Below are positions 1 through 7,622 of a stretch of 22,688 bases of DNA, in pieces. Source of the DNA: an uncultured Spirochaetia bacterium. GTDB lineage: Bacteria > Spirochaetota > CALGPD01. Under the pieces are notes generated by a model. That model did no database searches. It was not told the DNA's origin and worked only from the letters and a program-made list of their open reading frames with translations. A program made the position numbers and the translations under genes. The stretch is taken from positions 1-22,688 of the forward strand of contig CALGPD010000502.1 of NCBI GenBank assembly GCA_937960625.1, given 5' to 3'. Each line of letters opens with the position of its first letter. The stretch's first letter is position 1.

Positions 1-303
1 GATGAAGCTGGAAACCCAATTTTTGCAGTTATCGATTATCAAGAATATCTGCGTATGATAGATGAACTTGAAGACCCTGAAGGAATTAAAAGAGATTTAG
101 AAGAAGCTTTTGCACCGGAAAATCAAGGGCCGGGAAAACCTTTGGAACAAATTTTACAGGAAATTGAGCAAGAAGAAAAACAAGAACATCTAGAAAAGCC
201 AGGTTCGCAATTAATAGAAATAAATTTAAGGCCTTTGTCAGGGCAAATAAGCTTAAAGAATATTTTTCCTACTCGTCTTTATAAAGAGAGAATACTTTTT
301 TAA
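1..303 (+). CDS. C-terminal part of a Phd/YefM-like antitoxin-type protein (5' end outside window)
   Basis: The reading frame is open from base 1, so the ATG at 55 is probably internal and the true start lies upstream. The first residues (GNPIFAVIDYQEYLRMIDELED) resemble the middle of Phd/YefM antitoxins, where a strand ending in 'Val-x-x-Asp-Tyr' is followed by 'Glu-Tyr-x-x-Leu-x-x-x-Leu-Glu-Asp' at the start of the toxin-binding helix. A later 'KPLEQILQEIEQ' also looks like the usual end of such proteins. The frame then runs on about 40 more residues of low-complexity Glu/Lys/Gln and a basic tail, and its last 35 bases overlap the 3' end of the convergent flhG. No toxin gene follows, so any partner must be upstream and unseen. 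The DNA-binding N-terminus is not in view, so the family call is tentative. Confidence 0.5.
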   Translation, partial: DEAGNPIFAVIDYQEYLRMIDELEDPEGIKRDLEEAFAPENQGPGKPLEQILQEIEQEEKQEHLEKPGSQLIEINLRPLSGQISLKNIFPTRLYKERILF

Positions 304-1132
304 TAAACCGTTTTAATCCACCGCCTGCATCATCGCGTTCGATTTTTTCAATAACCCTCGCAATGTGTTCAATACATGAAGCAGGGCGGCTTTTAGGGTC
401 CGTATAGAAGAACGGCTGCTGGCGTAAAACCGCTTTACGCACTATTTCATCTTCATATACAAAACCGAGATTCTCAACGCGCATGTTTAAAAACTGGTTT
501 GCAATATTTATAACGCGTTCAGCTACTTTCTTACCTTCGATTACTGAAGATACACGGTTTACAATGAGTTTAAGCCTGCTGGAAGGGCTTCTCGCCGCGA
601 TTGATTTAATAATTCCATAAGCATCTGTAATAGACGTTGGCTCGGGCGTTGTAACGATTATTACCTCGTCAGCCGCGGCAACGAAAGATAATACGTTGTC
701 GCTTACACCTGCTCCGGTATCTATAACGATAATATCCGCGCTTTCAAGGTCTTCCAAGCTTTTAACAAAGTGTTCTTTTTGTTCTTTTTCAAGGTTTGCC
801 AGTTGATAGAAACCCGAAGCGCCGGCAATTATTTTAATGCCCTGGGGTGTTTCAACAATAATTTCACGTAGAGATTTTTGCCCTTTAAGCACGTTGTAAA
901 GGTTGTATTTAGGAATTACACCTAACACAATATTTACGTTAGCCAATCCCAAATCCGCGTCCATAACAATAGTATCACGTCCGAATTTCGCGAACGCTAT
1001 TGCAAGGTTGATTGCAATACTCGTTTTCCCGACTCCACCTTTACCGCTTGCTACGGTAATTATTTTTGGGCCTTTGGTTTCACCTTTGTATTTTTCCATT
1101 TTTTCAATCAATGTGTCTGCCTGCTGATTCAT
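269..1132 (-). CDS. flhG: FlhG (YlxH/FleN), MinD-like ATPase controlling flagellar number
   Basis: A 287-residue ParA/MinD-superfamily ATPase. The N-terminus 'NQQADTLIEKM' matches the short activation helix (D/N-Q-A-x-x-L) by which FlhG stimulates the FlhF GTPase. A deviant Walker A with signature lysine (SGKGGVGKTS) is at 29-38, the switch I aspartate in 'MDADLGLANVN' near 57-67, and Walker B/switch II 'IDTGAG' at 137-142. The C-terminus (GLKRFIKKVFSLYK) is a basic amphipathic helix like the MinD membrane-targeting sequence, implying ATP-dependent membrane binding. It lies 27 bases downstream of flhF, with a GAGGAA ribosome site, so the two are probably one operon. The known role of the family is to restrain FlhF and set flagellar number and position. 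The 3' end overlaps the convergent partial gene by 35 bases. Confidence 0.93.
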   Translation of the reverse strand: MNQQADTLIEKMEKYKGETKGPKIITVASGKGGVGKTSIAINLAIAFAKFGRDTIVMDADLGLANVNIVLGVIPKYNLYNVLKGQKSLREIIVETPQGIKIIAGASGFYQLANLEKEQKEHFVKSLEDLESADIIVIDTGAGVSDNVLSFVAAADEVIIVTTPEPTSITDAYGIIKSIAARSPSSRLKLIVNRVSSVIEGKKVAERVINIANQFLNMRVENLGFVYEDEIVRKAVLRQQPFFYTDPKSRPASCIEHIARVIEKIERDDAGGGLKRFIKKVFSLYKDE

Positions 1133-1159
1133 TTTTTTTCCTCAGTCTGTATTGATATT

Positions 1160-2389
1160 TTAAAGCAATTCGTAAAATCTATCAACCATCTTATTAAAAT
1201 TTATTTCAAGTAACCCGTCAATATTTGCCGGATGAATATTTGAAGCAAACTCCTGTCCGTCAGTTACGTAAATTAAGGGTTTTCTCGTTTCTGCCAACAC
1301 GGACAATGCCTGCCCGAACGCGTTTGTTTCATCCAACTTGGTTAATATTACGTAATCAATACCTATTTCCTTTTCAAAACGCTGAAAAATGTTTTTCATG
1401 TCATAATATTTTTTCGTTGCGCTTACAACGAGACAATTTACTTTATCAACGTAAATCAGGTTTATGTATTTTTTAAGTTCGCTTAACTCCTCTTCATCCA
1501 ACTGGCTTCTTCCGGCCGTATCAACGAATATTATATCATTCTCACTAAAATCGCAATTTTTCTTAAAATCGCTCAATTTATTATATGACTCAAAAGGTTT
1601 TTGAAAAATATCCGCCATCATTTCAAGCTGCTCTTTTGCGGCAACCCTGAAGTAATCAAGGGTAACAATCTTAATGTTTATATTAAAATCGTTTTGTTCA
1701 ATCAATGAACCTATGATTTTAATAAGTGTTGTTGTTTTCCCTTCTCCTGTAGGGCCTATAAATACTACGGCTTTATTTTTCCCTTTCTTTATTTTTAATT
1801 CATCCACCGTATAAATCCGGCGTTTAAGATATTTAAAAAGCTCCTTTTTTATTTTTAACAATAATTCTCTATTATTGATTAAATCAGATTTTTTATAAAT
1901 ATCCTTTATACTGTTATTATATGAAAACTTATTGTAAAAGTCTTCAGTAAACTTATCGTCAAAATCTCCGCAACGTAAAAACTTTTTTAAATCCTTTTCA
2001 AATTCAAGGTCCCCATTATATTTATTATTATCGGTTACTTCGGGTTTTTTAGAAGTAAAATTAGCTAAATTTTCTTTTATATTAGTTTGATTTTCCGTAT
2101 TATTCCCGTAATCCGGTTCAGGTAAAGCTGAATCTTCATTAAGGTCTATGGTTTCTTTGACTTTTTTTATTATATCTTCCGGGTTATATTCTGTTTTGTT
2201 TTCTTTTTCGTTGGACGGATAGGGATTTTCAACAATACAAACAGTTACTTCAACTTCCTTTTTTTTAATAAAAAGGCCGTTTTTTATTTCTTCATCTTTT
2301 AAAATGTAAAAATCAACGCCGGGCAAATCAATACGGGCTTTTGCAATTGCCTCTTTCTTTGTCCTTCCTCTATATTTTTTATATCTCAT
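1160..2389 (-). CDS. flhF: FlhF, SRP-type GTPase for flagellar placement
   Basis: 409 residues with the FlhF layout: a basic N-terminal domain (about 1-55) starting 'RYKKYRGRTKKEAIAKA', typical of FlhF; a long poorly conserved Asn/Glu/Lys-rich linker (about 56-130); a helical N domain (about 130-200); and a C-terminal SRP-type G domain. G1 is GPTGEGKT (212-219), the switch 'LDYFRVAAKEQL' is at 244-255, G3 is DTAGRS (290-295), G4 is TKLD (350-353) and the G5 region is 'TDGQE' (376-380). In G1 the position after the second Gly is Glu, where Val is usual in SRP GTPases. FlhF dimerises with bound GTP and recruits the first flagellar components at the membrane. flhA, often next to flhF, is not here: the region upstream is divergent. 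An AAGGA lies about 13 bases before the start. Confidence 0.94.
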   Translation of the reverse strand: MRYKKYRGRTKKEAIAKARIDLPGVDFYILKDEEIKNGLFIKKKEVEVTVCIVENPYPSNEKENKTEYNPEDIIKKVKETIDLNEDSALPEPDYGNNTENQTNIKENLANFTSKKPEVTDNNKYNGDLEFEKDLKKFLRCGDFDDKFTEDFYNKFSYNNSIKDIYKKSDLINNRELLLKIKKELFKYLKRRIYTVDELKIKKGKNKAVVFIGPTGEGKTTTLIKIIGSLIEQNDFNINIKIVTLDYFRVAAKEQLEMMADIFQKPFESYNKLSDFKKNCDFSENDIIFVDTAGRSQLDEEELSELKKYINLIYVDKVNCLVVSATKKYYDMKNIFQRFEKEIGIDYVILTKLDETNAFGQALSVLAETRKPLIYVTDGQEFASNIHPANIDGLLEINFNKMVDRFYELL

Positions 2390-2580
2390 TTATTTTTTAT
2401 TATCCTTGACTATATAATTATAAATATTTTTTTAAGAACTAAAGCTTATTGTAATAATATATCTTAGAGTATTTCATTTACCAGTATAAATTTAAACAAT
2501 ACAATAAATCAAGCAAAATATTTTTAGTTTCATATGTAATTTACTATATTTATATTTGAGTAAACTTCCGGAAGGTAAAA
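2390..2580. promoter_or_regulatory. Divergent intergenic region between flhF and the Yip1-like gene
   Basis: This 191-base, very AT-rich stretch must carry the promoters for flhF (leftward) and the membrane protein gene (rightward). TATAAT-like hexamers are plentiful, but base composition makes them uninformative and no -35/-10 pair stands out. Immediately before the rightward start is a 10-base palindrome CTTCCGGAAG (2565-2574), whose right half with the following G gives the AAGG ribosome site. I saw no RNA gene. Confidence 0.3.
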
Positions 2581-3195
2581 ATGGAACAGTCAAACACTAA
2601 TAAGTTGTCTTTTATAAACATTTTTTTCGGTATTATAATAACACCGGCTAAAACGTGGAAGAAAATTGTCCTAAACAATACTTACAAATATATGTGGTTG
2701 TTTTTTTTCATTATAGTTGAATTATCCGTTGTCCCTTATGCTTTTCTTACAAATCTGGATTTTATTTTCAGTTTTCTATTAATTAACTCAATTGTCTGGA
2801 TTGGCTTACTAATTCAGTGGGGCATGATTTATTCCGGGCTTGCTGTAACAGGAGTTAAAACAGATTTTTCTTTTATAAATAATGTCAGGATGTACGCTTA
2901 TAACAGTATTGTTCAGCTAATTGTTTTACCCTTTGCCATTATTAGAGTAATAAAATACCCGAAAACTTTAAGCATAGTAACAAAATTCCCTCATTATAAA
3001 CCCGTTCCTGTTATTGTTTATATTCATGCAGCAATTATAGCTTTGTACGCAATATGGTTTCTAGTTTTATTAATAATTTCCGTAAAAAGAGTTTTCAAAT
3101 TAAGCTATAAACGCTCGGCCTTTTCTGTTTTGTTTATACCCGGCATTATTGGTTTAGTTATTGGCTCGGGAATTTTATTAGCTAAAATCTTTTAA
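2581..3195 (+). CDS. Yip1-domain-like integral membrane protein
   Basis: 204 residues. After a short cytosolic start comes 'IITPAKTWKKIV' (19-30), the 'P-x-x-T-W/F-x-x-I' signature that opens bacterial Yip1-domain (YIP1/DUF1282-type) proteins. Five hydrophobic segments follow at about 38-57, 61-88, 104-124, 143-168 and 181-202, the usual Yip1 arrangement. Function in bacteria is unknown; no catalytic residues are apparent. An AAGG lies about seven bases before the ATG. Its stop codon directly abuts the stop codon of the convergent radical SAM gene with no spacer, so the two transcripts must overlap. The family call rests on the opening motif and helix count, and a different small membrane family cannot be excluded. 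Confidence 0.6.
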   Translation: MEQSNTNKLSFINIFFGIIITPAKTWKKIVLNNTYKYMWLFFFIIVELSVVPYAFLTNLDFIFSFLLINSIVWIGLLIQWGMIYSGLAVTGVKTDFSFINNVRMYAYNSIVQLIVLPFAIIRVIKYPKTLSIVTKFPHYKPVPVIVYIHAAIIALYAIWFLVLLIISVKRVFKLSYKRSAFSVLFIPGIIGLVIGSGILLAKIF

Positions 3196-4203
3196 TTAAT
3201 ACAATATATTTTTGGGCACAGGTGTTTCATCTTTGTATAAATGACTATTCTTTTTTATAAGCTCTAAAATTTGCCCGTTTTTTAAGTCTTCAAGTTTTCT
3301 GATTATTCCAAGCCTTCTACCAACAACGAATAGTTTTTTACTTTCATCATTCAGATTTAGAAACTCCTGGATTATATTAACGAGCCTGCCATAATCCCCG
3401 GGCAGTTTCCCGTTTAATTCCAACAAAAGGTTAATTCTATGATCACTTACTATTTCAGTATTTACATTTTCCAGAAATGACAGCATTAACAAAATTTCAC
3501 GAACGGTTTCTTCCTCTGTTAATGGTTCAAAATTACCGTTTAAATATTCCTGTGCAAGTTCAGTGCCTTCCAGAACAAAACAAGTCCGCAGCCTTATGTG
3601 TTCGGGCTGGATTTGCGCGAGAAGTTTTCCGGTATGAACAGCGTGTTTTTCAGAATACTTCTTACCGCCAAGCCCGGGCATAAAATATGTGCATAACTGT
3701 ATACCGGCTTGTTTTACGTTCAGGCATCCCTGCAATTGTTTTTCCGAAGTAACGCCTTTTTTTACAAACTCCAGAACTTCATCACATCCTGATTCCAAAC
3801 CAACGTGAATGCGGGATACCCCGGCGTTTTTTAAATTGGTTAATTCCTCAACCGTTTTTTTAGCAAGAGTACTGCTTCGAGAATAAGACGTTATTCTTTT
3901 TACATCGGGAAACCGTTTTGTTATATGGTTTAGAATTTTTATGATTCTATCCGTTGGTATTATCAGAGCATCCGCGTCCTGAAGGAAAATACTTTCTACA
4001 TAATCAGGGTTGGTACTGTTATAAAAAATATCTATTTCTTTTATTATTTCCTCTACGGTTCTTGTAGAGAACTTTTTTTCTTTATAAGCCGGACAGAATA
4101 TACATCTGTTCCACGGGCAGTTTCTGACAACGCGTAATAATAAACTCCTGCTTTCGCTTGGGGGGCGTAAGTTTCCCTGTTCAACTGAAAATATAGTTTT
4201 CAT
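3196..4203 (-). CDS. Radical SAM protein with a CX4CX2C cluster motif
   Basis: 335 residues. The iron-sulfur motif is 'NCPWNRCIFC' with cysteines at 29, 34 and 37, that is CX4CX2C rather than the textbook CX3CX2C. Motifs of the form 'GC-x-x-N-x-C-x-F-C' are known in a broad family of uncharacterised radical SAM proteins. The remainder fits a radical SAM barrel: 'IFLQDADALI' for the second strand region, 'YSRSSTL', 'SRIHVGLESGCDEVLEFVKKG' (typical of the HemN/Elp3-like subgroup) and 'YFMPGLGG'. It should bind a [4Fe-4S] cluster and cleave S-adenosylmethionine; the substrate is unknown. It is a single leftward gene with a good ribosome site (AGGAG eight bases before ATG), 316 bases from trkH. 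Its C-terminal 80 residues are helical and unrecognised. Confidence 0.82.
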   Translation of the reverse strand: MKTIFSVEQGNLRPPSESRSLLLRVVRNCPWNRCIFCPAYKEKKFSTRTVEEIIKEIDIFYNSTNPDYVESIFLQDADALIIPTDRIIKILNHITKRFPDVKRITSYSRSSTLAKKTVEELTNLKNAGVSRIHVGLESGCDEVLEFVKKGVTSEKQLQGCLNVKQAGIQLCTYFMPGLGGKKYSEKHAVHTGKLLAQIQPEHIRLRTCFVLEGTELAQEYLNGNFEPLTEEETVREILLMLSFLENVNTEIVSDHRINLLLELNGKLPGDYGRLVNIIQEFLNLNDESKKLFVVGRRLGIIRKLEDLKNGQILELIKKNSHLYKDETPVPKNILY

Positions 4204-4273
4204 TTTATCACTCCTGATTAGATACTAATAATAGTTTAAATCTCTATAGTTAGTATAGAGTCAACGGATTTTT

Positions 4274-4507
4274 TTTACTAAAGCGAAATTCGATTTATTT
4301 TATTTTTCTATTGAACAGGTCAGGTTTATATCACCCTCGACCGACAGCGCGAAGCAATCCCCCGGGCATAGTCACCAGTTAGCGATAGCGAAGCAATCCA
4401 TTTGATTTATTTGGAACGGGATTGCTTCGTCACGATCGTTCCCCGCAATGACGTAAAACTTTAGAAAATTGTGGCAATTTTTTTAAATCGAAATTTACGT
4501 TAGTAAA
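4274..4507. mobile_element. MITE-like element with 23-base imperfect terminal inverted repeats
   Basis: The 316-base gap between the radical SAM gene and trkH holds no gene. Its core is bounded by inverted repeats: 4274-4296, beginning TTTACTAA and ending TTCGATTT, and 4485-4507, the near reverse complement. Hand alignment gives 19 of 23 matching positions, with the outer eight and the inner eight bases perfect. Between them is a GC-richer interior with internal palindromic units (see the separate repeat entry). The size (234 bp), terminal repeats and lack of coding capacity fit a miniature inverted-repeat transposable element or a mobile palindromic repeat. I do not see a convincing target-site duplication. 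The right end stops 12 bases short of the trkH stop codon, so insertion there left the gene intact. Confidence 0.5.
4349..4456. repeat. Palindromic repeat units (GCGAAGCAATCC family)
   Basis: Two direct copies of GCGAAGCAATCC occur at 4349-4360 and 4388-4399, followed by the inverted copy GGATTGCTTCG at 4419-4429. The second and third form an 11-base-pair stem around a 19-base loop (4389-4429). The downstream 'CGTTCCCCGCAATGACGT' completes a sequence resembling a palindromic repeat scattered between genes in many unrelated bacterial genomes, of the general form 'attgcttcgtc...cgcaatgacg'. A decayed relative appears near 18187-18210. Confidence 0.6.
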
Positions 4508-4519
4508 TAACGATTTGCT

Positions 4520-5977
4520 TTATTTTTTCCAAAATGTGGGCATAAATATTATTAATACAGTATATAATTCCAACCTTCCTGCCATCATTATAAAGCTTAG
4601 AAACCATTTAACATAACTTGGGAAATGAGCGTAATTTTCTACTGGCCCGACTTTGCCAAAACCAGGCCCGATATTTCCAAGGGTTACCAGTGCTGTAGAT
4701 ATTGAGGTAATAATATCATTTCCCGCACTTGCTACAACGAGTGTTGTTATAAATAACATAAAAATGTATAGAAAGAAAAAGCCGGATATGGCATTTAATA
4801 CATTTTTTCGTACTGGCTGTTTATTTGCTTTTAATGTGAATACACCTCTAGGATGTATAAAACTTTTCATTGAGTTGATGCCTTGTTTAAAAAGAATGGA
4901 AAATCTAATTACTTTTATGCCTCCGCCTGTTGAGCCTGAACATCCACCTACAAACATTATTAGGAATAATACAACTTGCCCTAAGTATGGCCATTTCGCA
5001 AAATCAGCTGTCGCATACCCGGTTGTAGTTAGGATTGAAGCGCATTGAAAACCCGCATATCTAAGACACCTGCCGAAAGTATTATAAACTCCACTATTAA
5101 ATAAACTCAGTGTAATTAATAGCGTGGCCGCGGAAAAAATTCCAATATAAGCTTTTAATTCAGTGTTGTTTAGAATTTTTTTTATTTTACCTGTAATTAA
5201 CTGGAAATAAAGAATAAAATTTGCGCCGGCAAGTATCATAAACGTAGTTATTACAACGTGAATATATGGATTTGAATAAAATGCTATGCTGGCATTTTTA
5301 GGAGAAAACCCTCCTGTTGCCATTGTACCGAAAGTATGGGTGAGGGCATCGTATAAATCCATGCCTCCAAAAATTAATAATATAGTTTCTAAAAGACTTA
5401 ATCCAACATAAGCGAACCATAAGCTTTTTGCTGTTCCGGTTATCTTGGGAGTTATTTTATCTACTTCAGGACCGGGAGCTTCTGCTTGAAGCAATTTAAG
5501 CCCCCCTATACCGAGTAAAGGTAAAATCGCAACAGTTAATACCACAATTCCCATCCCTCCCAGCCAGTGGGTAAGAGAACGCCAAAATAGAATAGATTTA
5601 GGAATTATTTCAATCTTTGTAAGGATTGTTGCTCCGGTTGTTGTAAATCCCGACATTGTTTCAAAATAAGCATCAACGTAAGAAGGTATTGAGCCTGAGA
5701 TACAAAACGGCAGTGCTCCAAGCATTGATGCAAAAATCCAGCTTAAGGTAACGAGTAAAAAGCCATCTCTAGTGGTAAATTTTATTTTCCTTCTTTTTCT
5801 TCTTGTAAAATATATTACAGCCAAACTTAATAAAAATGTTATGATAATAGGTATTATAAAAGAAATTGATGTGTTCTTTTCATTATAGTAAAAAGTTAGA
5901 AATAATGGTATTAACATGAAAGCGCATATAATAAGTAAAAGTATAGCTAAAAATCTAAAAATTATTTTATAATTCAT
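4520..5977 (-). CDS. trkH: TrkH/KtrB-type potassium uptake permease
   Basis: 485 residues, the usual TrkH length, highly hydrophobic. The four selectivity-filter loops are visible: TTTGAT (112-117), ATGGF (220-224), TTTGYA (317-322) and TLGNIGPGFG (432-441), each contributing the conserved pore glycine. 'HWLGGMGIVVL' (137-147), 'GGLKLLQAEAPGP' (158-170) and the C-terminal 'GRLELYTVLIIF' are typical TrkH signatures. It forms the potassium-conducting dimer in the inner membrane and is gated by a TrkA ring in the cytosol. Its start codon overlaps the trkA stop codon as ATGA (5974-5977), so the two are translationally coupled in the order trkA-trkH. Confidence 0.96.
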   Translation of the reverse strand: MNYKIIFRFLAILLLIICAFMLIPLFLTFYYNEKNTSISFIIPIIITFLLSLAVIYFTRRKRRKIKFTTRDGFLLVTLSWIFASMLGALPFCISGSIPSYVDAYFETMSGFTTTGATILTKIEIIPKSILFWRSLTHWLGGMGIVVLTVAILPLLGIGGLKLLQAEAPGPEVDKITPKITGTAKSLWFAYVGLSLLETILLIFGGMDLYDALTHTFGTMATGGFSPKNASIAFYSNPYIHVVITTFMILAGANFILYFQLITGKIKKILNNTELKAYIGIFSAATLLITLSLFNSGVYNTFGRCLRYAGFQCASILTTTGYATADFAKWPYLGQVVLFLIMFVGGCSGSTGGGIKVIRFSILFKQGINSMKSFIHPRGVFTLKANKQPVRKNVLNAISGFFFLYIFMLFITTLVVASAGNDIITSISTALVTLGNIGPGFGKVGPVENYAHFPSYVKWFLSFIMMAGRLELYTVLIIFMPTFWKK

Positions 5978-7362
5978 GGCCTGTCTGTAAACATTTTTTC
6001 AATTTTTTTCACAGCTTCTTTTATACAAATTAGAATAACAATATCTTTTGATTTTATCTGTAAATCTCCATATGGAATAATATAGTTTTCCCCTCTAATA
6101 ATTGAAATAATCAAAGAATGTGAAGGCATTTTTATTTCTTTTATTTTTTTATTTATAACTTCTTTAGAGTTATTTACACTGATTTCCATTAATTCAACTA
6201 ATCCATCAGAAATGCTGTGAACACTTTTAATATTTCCCTTTCGTATGTATTTTAAAATCGGATTAACAATTGCGTTTTTAGGATTAACAATTGAATCTAT
6301 TCCAATTTCTTTTGAAATGTTCATGTAATTATTGTTGTTTATTAATGCAATTGTTTTTTTTACTCCGCGTTTTTTAGCGTATACCGCAGAAATTATATTT
6401 AACTCCTGATTATCCGTTGTTGTTATCATTAAATCATTATCCGCAAGATTTTCTTCATCATAAATACTTTCATCAGCTATGTCAGCATTAATTACAATAG
6501 CACCGTGATATTTTTCTGAAATTTCCATGCAGATTTTTGGGTCTTTATCAATTACTTTAACACGCCTTTTTTTAGAAATTGGAAGATGTAGTTTTTTTAA
6601 AGTAGAATTTTCTTGTACAAGATATGCCGTTAAATATTTTCCCGTATTTCCCGCGCCGATAAGCACAACTTTTTTTATGTTGGTTTTGTATTTACCGATT
6701 CTCATGAATATATGATCGAGATCTTTTTCTCTTGCTATAATATATACAGTGTCACCGGTATGAAACACATTTTTTCCTGACGGTATTATGAATTCCTCAT
6801 CTCTCATTATTCCTGTAATCAGAAATTCAGTATGAAGTTCTTTTGCGATTTGTGAAACTGATTTATTTTCAAATAAAGAATTTTGTTCAATATTAAAACT
6901 TCTCATTTGGATTTCCGGTTGTTCAAAGAAATAAATATCGCTAACAGCACCGTATTCAAGGTTTTTAATAATTGTTTTTGCTGCTTCTATTTCAGGATTT
7001 ACTATATAATCAATACCAAGAAATGGATTAAAAAGTATCCTTTCACTAAAAAAATCAATATTTCTTACCCGCGCAATATTATGCGGAACATTAAATTCAC
7101 TTCGGGCAATTCCACATGTTATCATGTTAATTTCATCAGAATCAGTAACACTAATAAAAAATTGAGCATCTTTTATTCCTGCTTGTTTAAGTATATCGAT
7201 ATTATTTCCCATATCGTTAATCACCATACAATCAAGATTATTAGATGCAAATCTAGCTTTGTCTTCATTTTTTTCAATAAGTATTACGTTTTTACCTTCA
7301 ATTATTAATTGGCGGGCAATTTGAAATCCAACTGTTCCGGCACCCACTATTATTATTTTCAT
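5974..7362 (-). CDS. trkA: TrkA, peripheral nucleotide-binding subunit of Trk potassium uptake
   Basis: Two tandem RCK modules. The first opens with 'MKIIIVGAGTVG', a Rossmann GxGxxG, with the acidic strand-two end 'LIEKNEDKA'. The second opens with 'KKVVLIGAGNTG' and has an extra stretch of about a dozen residues (near 'LKKLHLPISKKRR') before 'VKVIDKD'. Each RCK_N is followed by an RCK_C/TrkA-C ligand domain, with a 'IPSGKNVFHTGDTVYII' strand in the first and 'IPYGDLQIKSKDIVILI' in the second. It binds NAD(H)/ATP and gates TrkH. I chose the ATG at 7362, giving a start identical in style to other TrkA proteins; an in-frame TTG at 7374 would add four residues (MDNN) but has no better ribosome site. 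Neither start has a strong Shine-Dalgarno sequence. Confidence 0.94.
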   Translation of the reverse strand: MKIIIVGAGTVGFQIARQLIIEGKNVILIEKNEDKARFASNNLDCMVINDMGNNIDILKQAGIKDAQFFISVTDSDEINMITCGIARSEFNVPHNIARVRNIDFFSERILFNPFLGIDYIVNPEIEAAKTIIKNLEYGAVSDIYFFEQPEIQMRSFNIEQNSLFENKSVSQIAKELHTEFLITGIMRDEEFIIPSGKNVFHTGDTVYIIAREKDLDHIFMRIGKYKTNIKKVVLIGAGNTGKYLTAYLVQENSTLKKLHLPISKKRRVKVIDKDPKICMEISEKYHGAIVINADIADESIYDEENLADNDLMITTTDNQELNIISAVYAKKRGVKKTIALINNNNYMNISKEIGIDSIVNPKNAIVNPILKYIRKGNIKSVHSISDGLVELMEISVNNSKEVINKKIKEIKMPSHSLIISIIRGENYIIPYGDLQIKSKDIVILICIKEAVKKIEKMFTDRP

Positions 7363-7396
7363 ATTATTATCCAAACTACATTTTTTTTATGTTAGC

Positions 7397-7491
7397 ATAT
7401 TTGTTTTTAATTGCTAGGAAAATTTTATTAAAAACAAATATTTGTTTTTAAATTGATAAATATTTTATAAAAGTGAATTTTTATCAATTTA
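7397..7491. promoter_or_regulatory. Compound palindrome in the trkA upstream region
   Basis: In the 260-base divergent gap before trkA lies a perfect 24-base palindrome at 7428-7451, with half TTAAAAACAAAT and its exact complement. The right-hand 14 bases (ATATTTGTTTTTAA, 7438-7451) recur exactly at 7397-7410, 41 bases away, about four helical turns. Overlapping the palindrome's right edge, TAAATTGATAAA (7449-7460) is repeated inverted at 7480-7491 around a 19-base spacer. Low complexity makes short matches common, but a 24-base perfect palindrome plus a phased half-site suggests an operator for trkA or the divergent gene at 7623. Confidence 0.45.
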
Positions 7492-7622
7492 TGTATAGTT
7501 TTTTATTAGAAAATTGTTGAAGAATTACTAACAACTTAAAGTTTTTTTCTATTTTAAAATTAAACTTTCTTCTTATTGATTTTTAATTGTTTTAAAAGTA
7601 ATATTGTAAAATAACAACGGAA

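Noticed and set aside
269..2389. ParA-type plasmid partition genes
   Set aside because: The ParA-like protein has the FlhG N-terminal helix and follows an FlhF with a full SRP-type G domain, so it is flagellar and not a partition system.
4321..4500. CRISPR-like repeats near GCGAAGCAATCC copies
   Set aside because: Only two direct copies with unequal context plus an inverted copy; no regular spacers, no leader and no cas genes.
4653..5048. 131-codon open frame on the + strand inside trkH
   Set aside because: It is antisense to a fully conserved TrkH, has no recognisable protein features and is explained by codon bias of the real gene.
6883..7308. 141-codon open frame on the + strand inside trkA
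   Set aside because: Antisense shadow of TrkA, rich in Phe/Ile/Asn as expected from AT-rich reverse reading.
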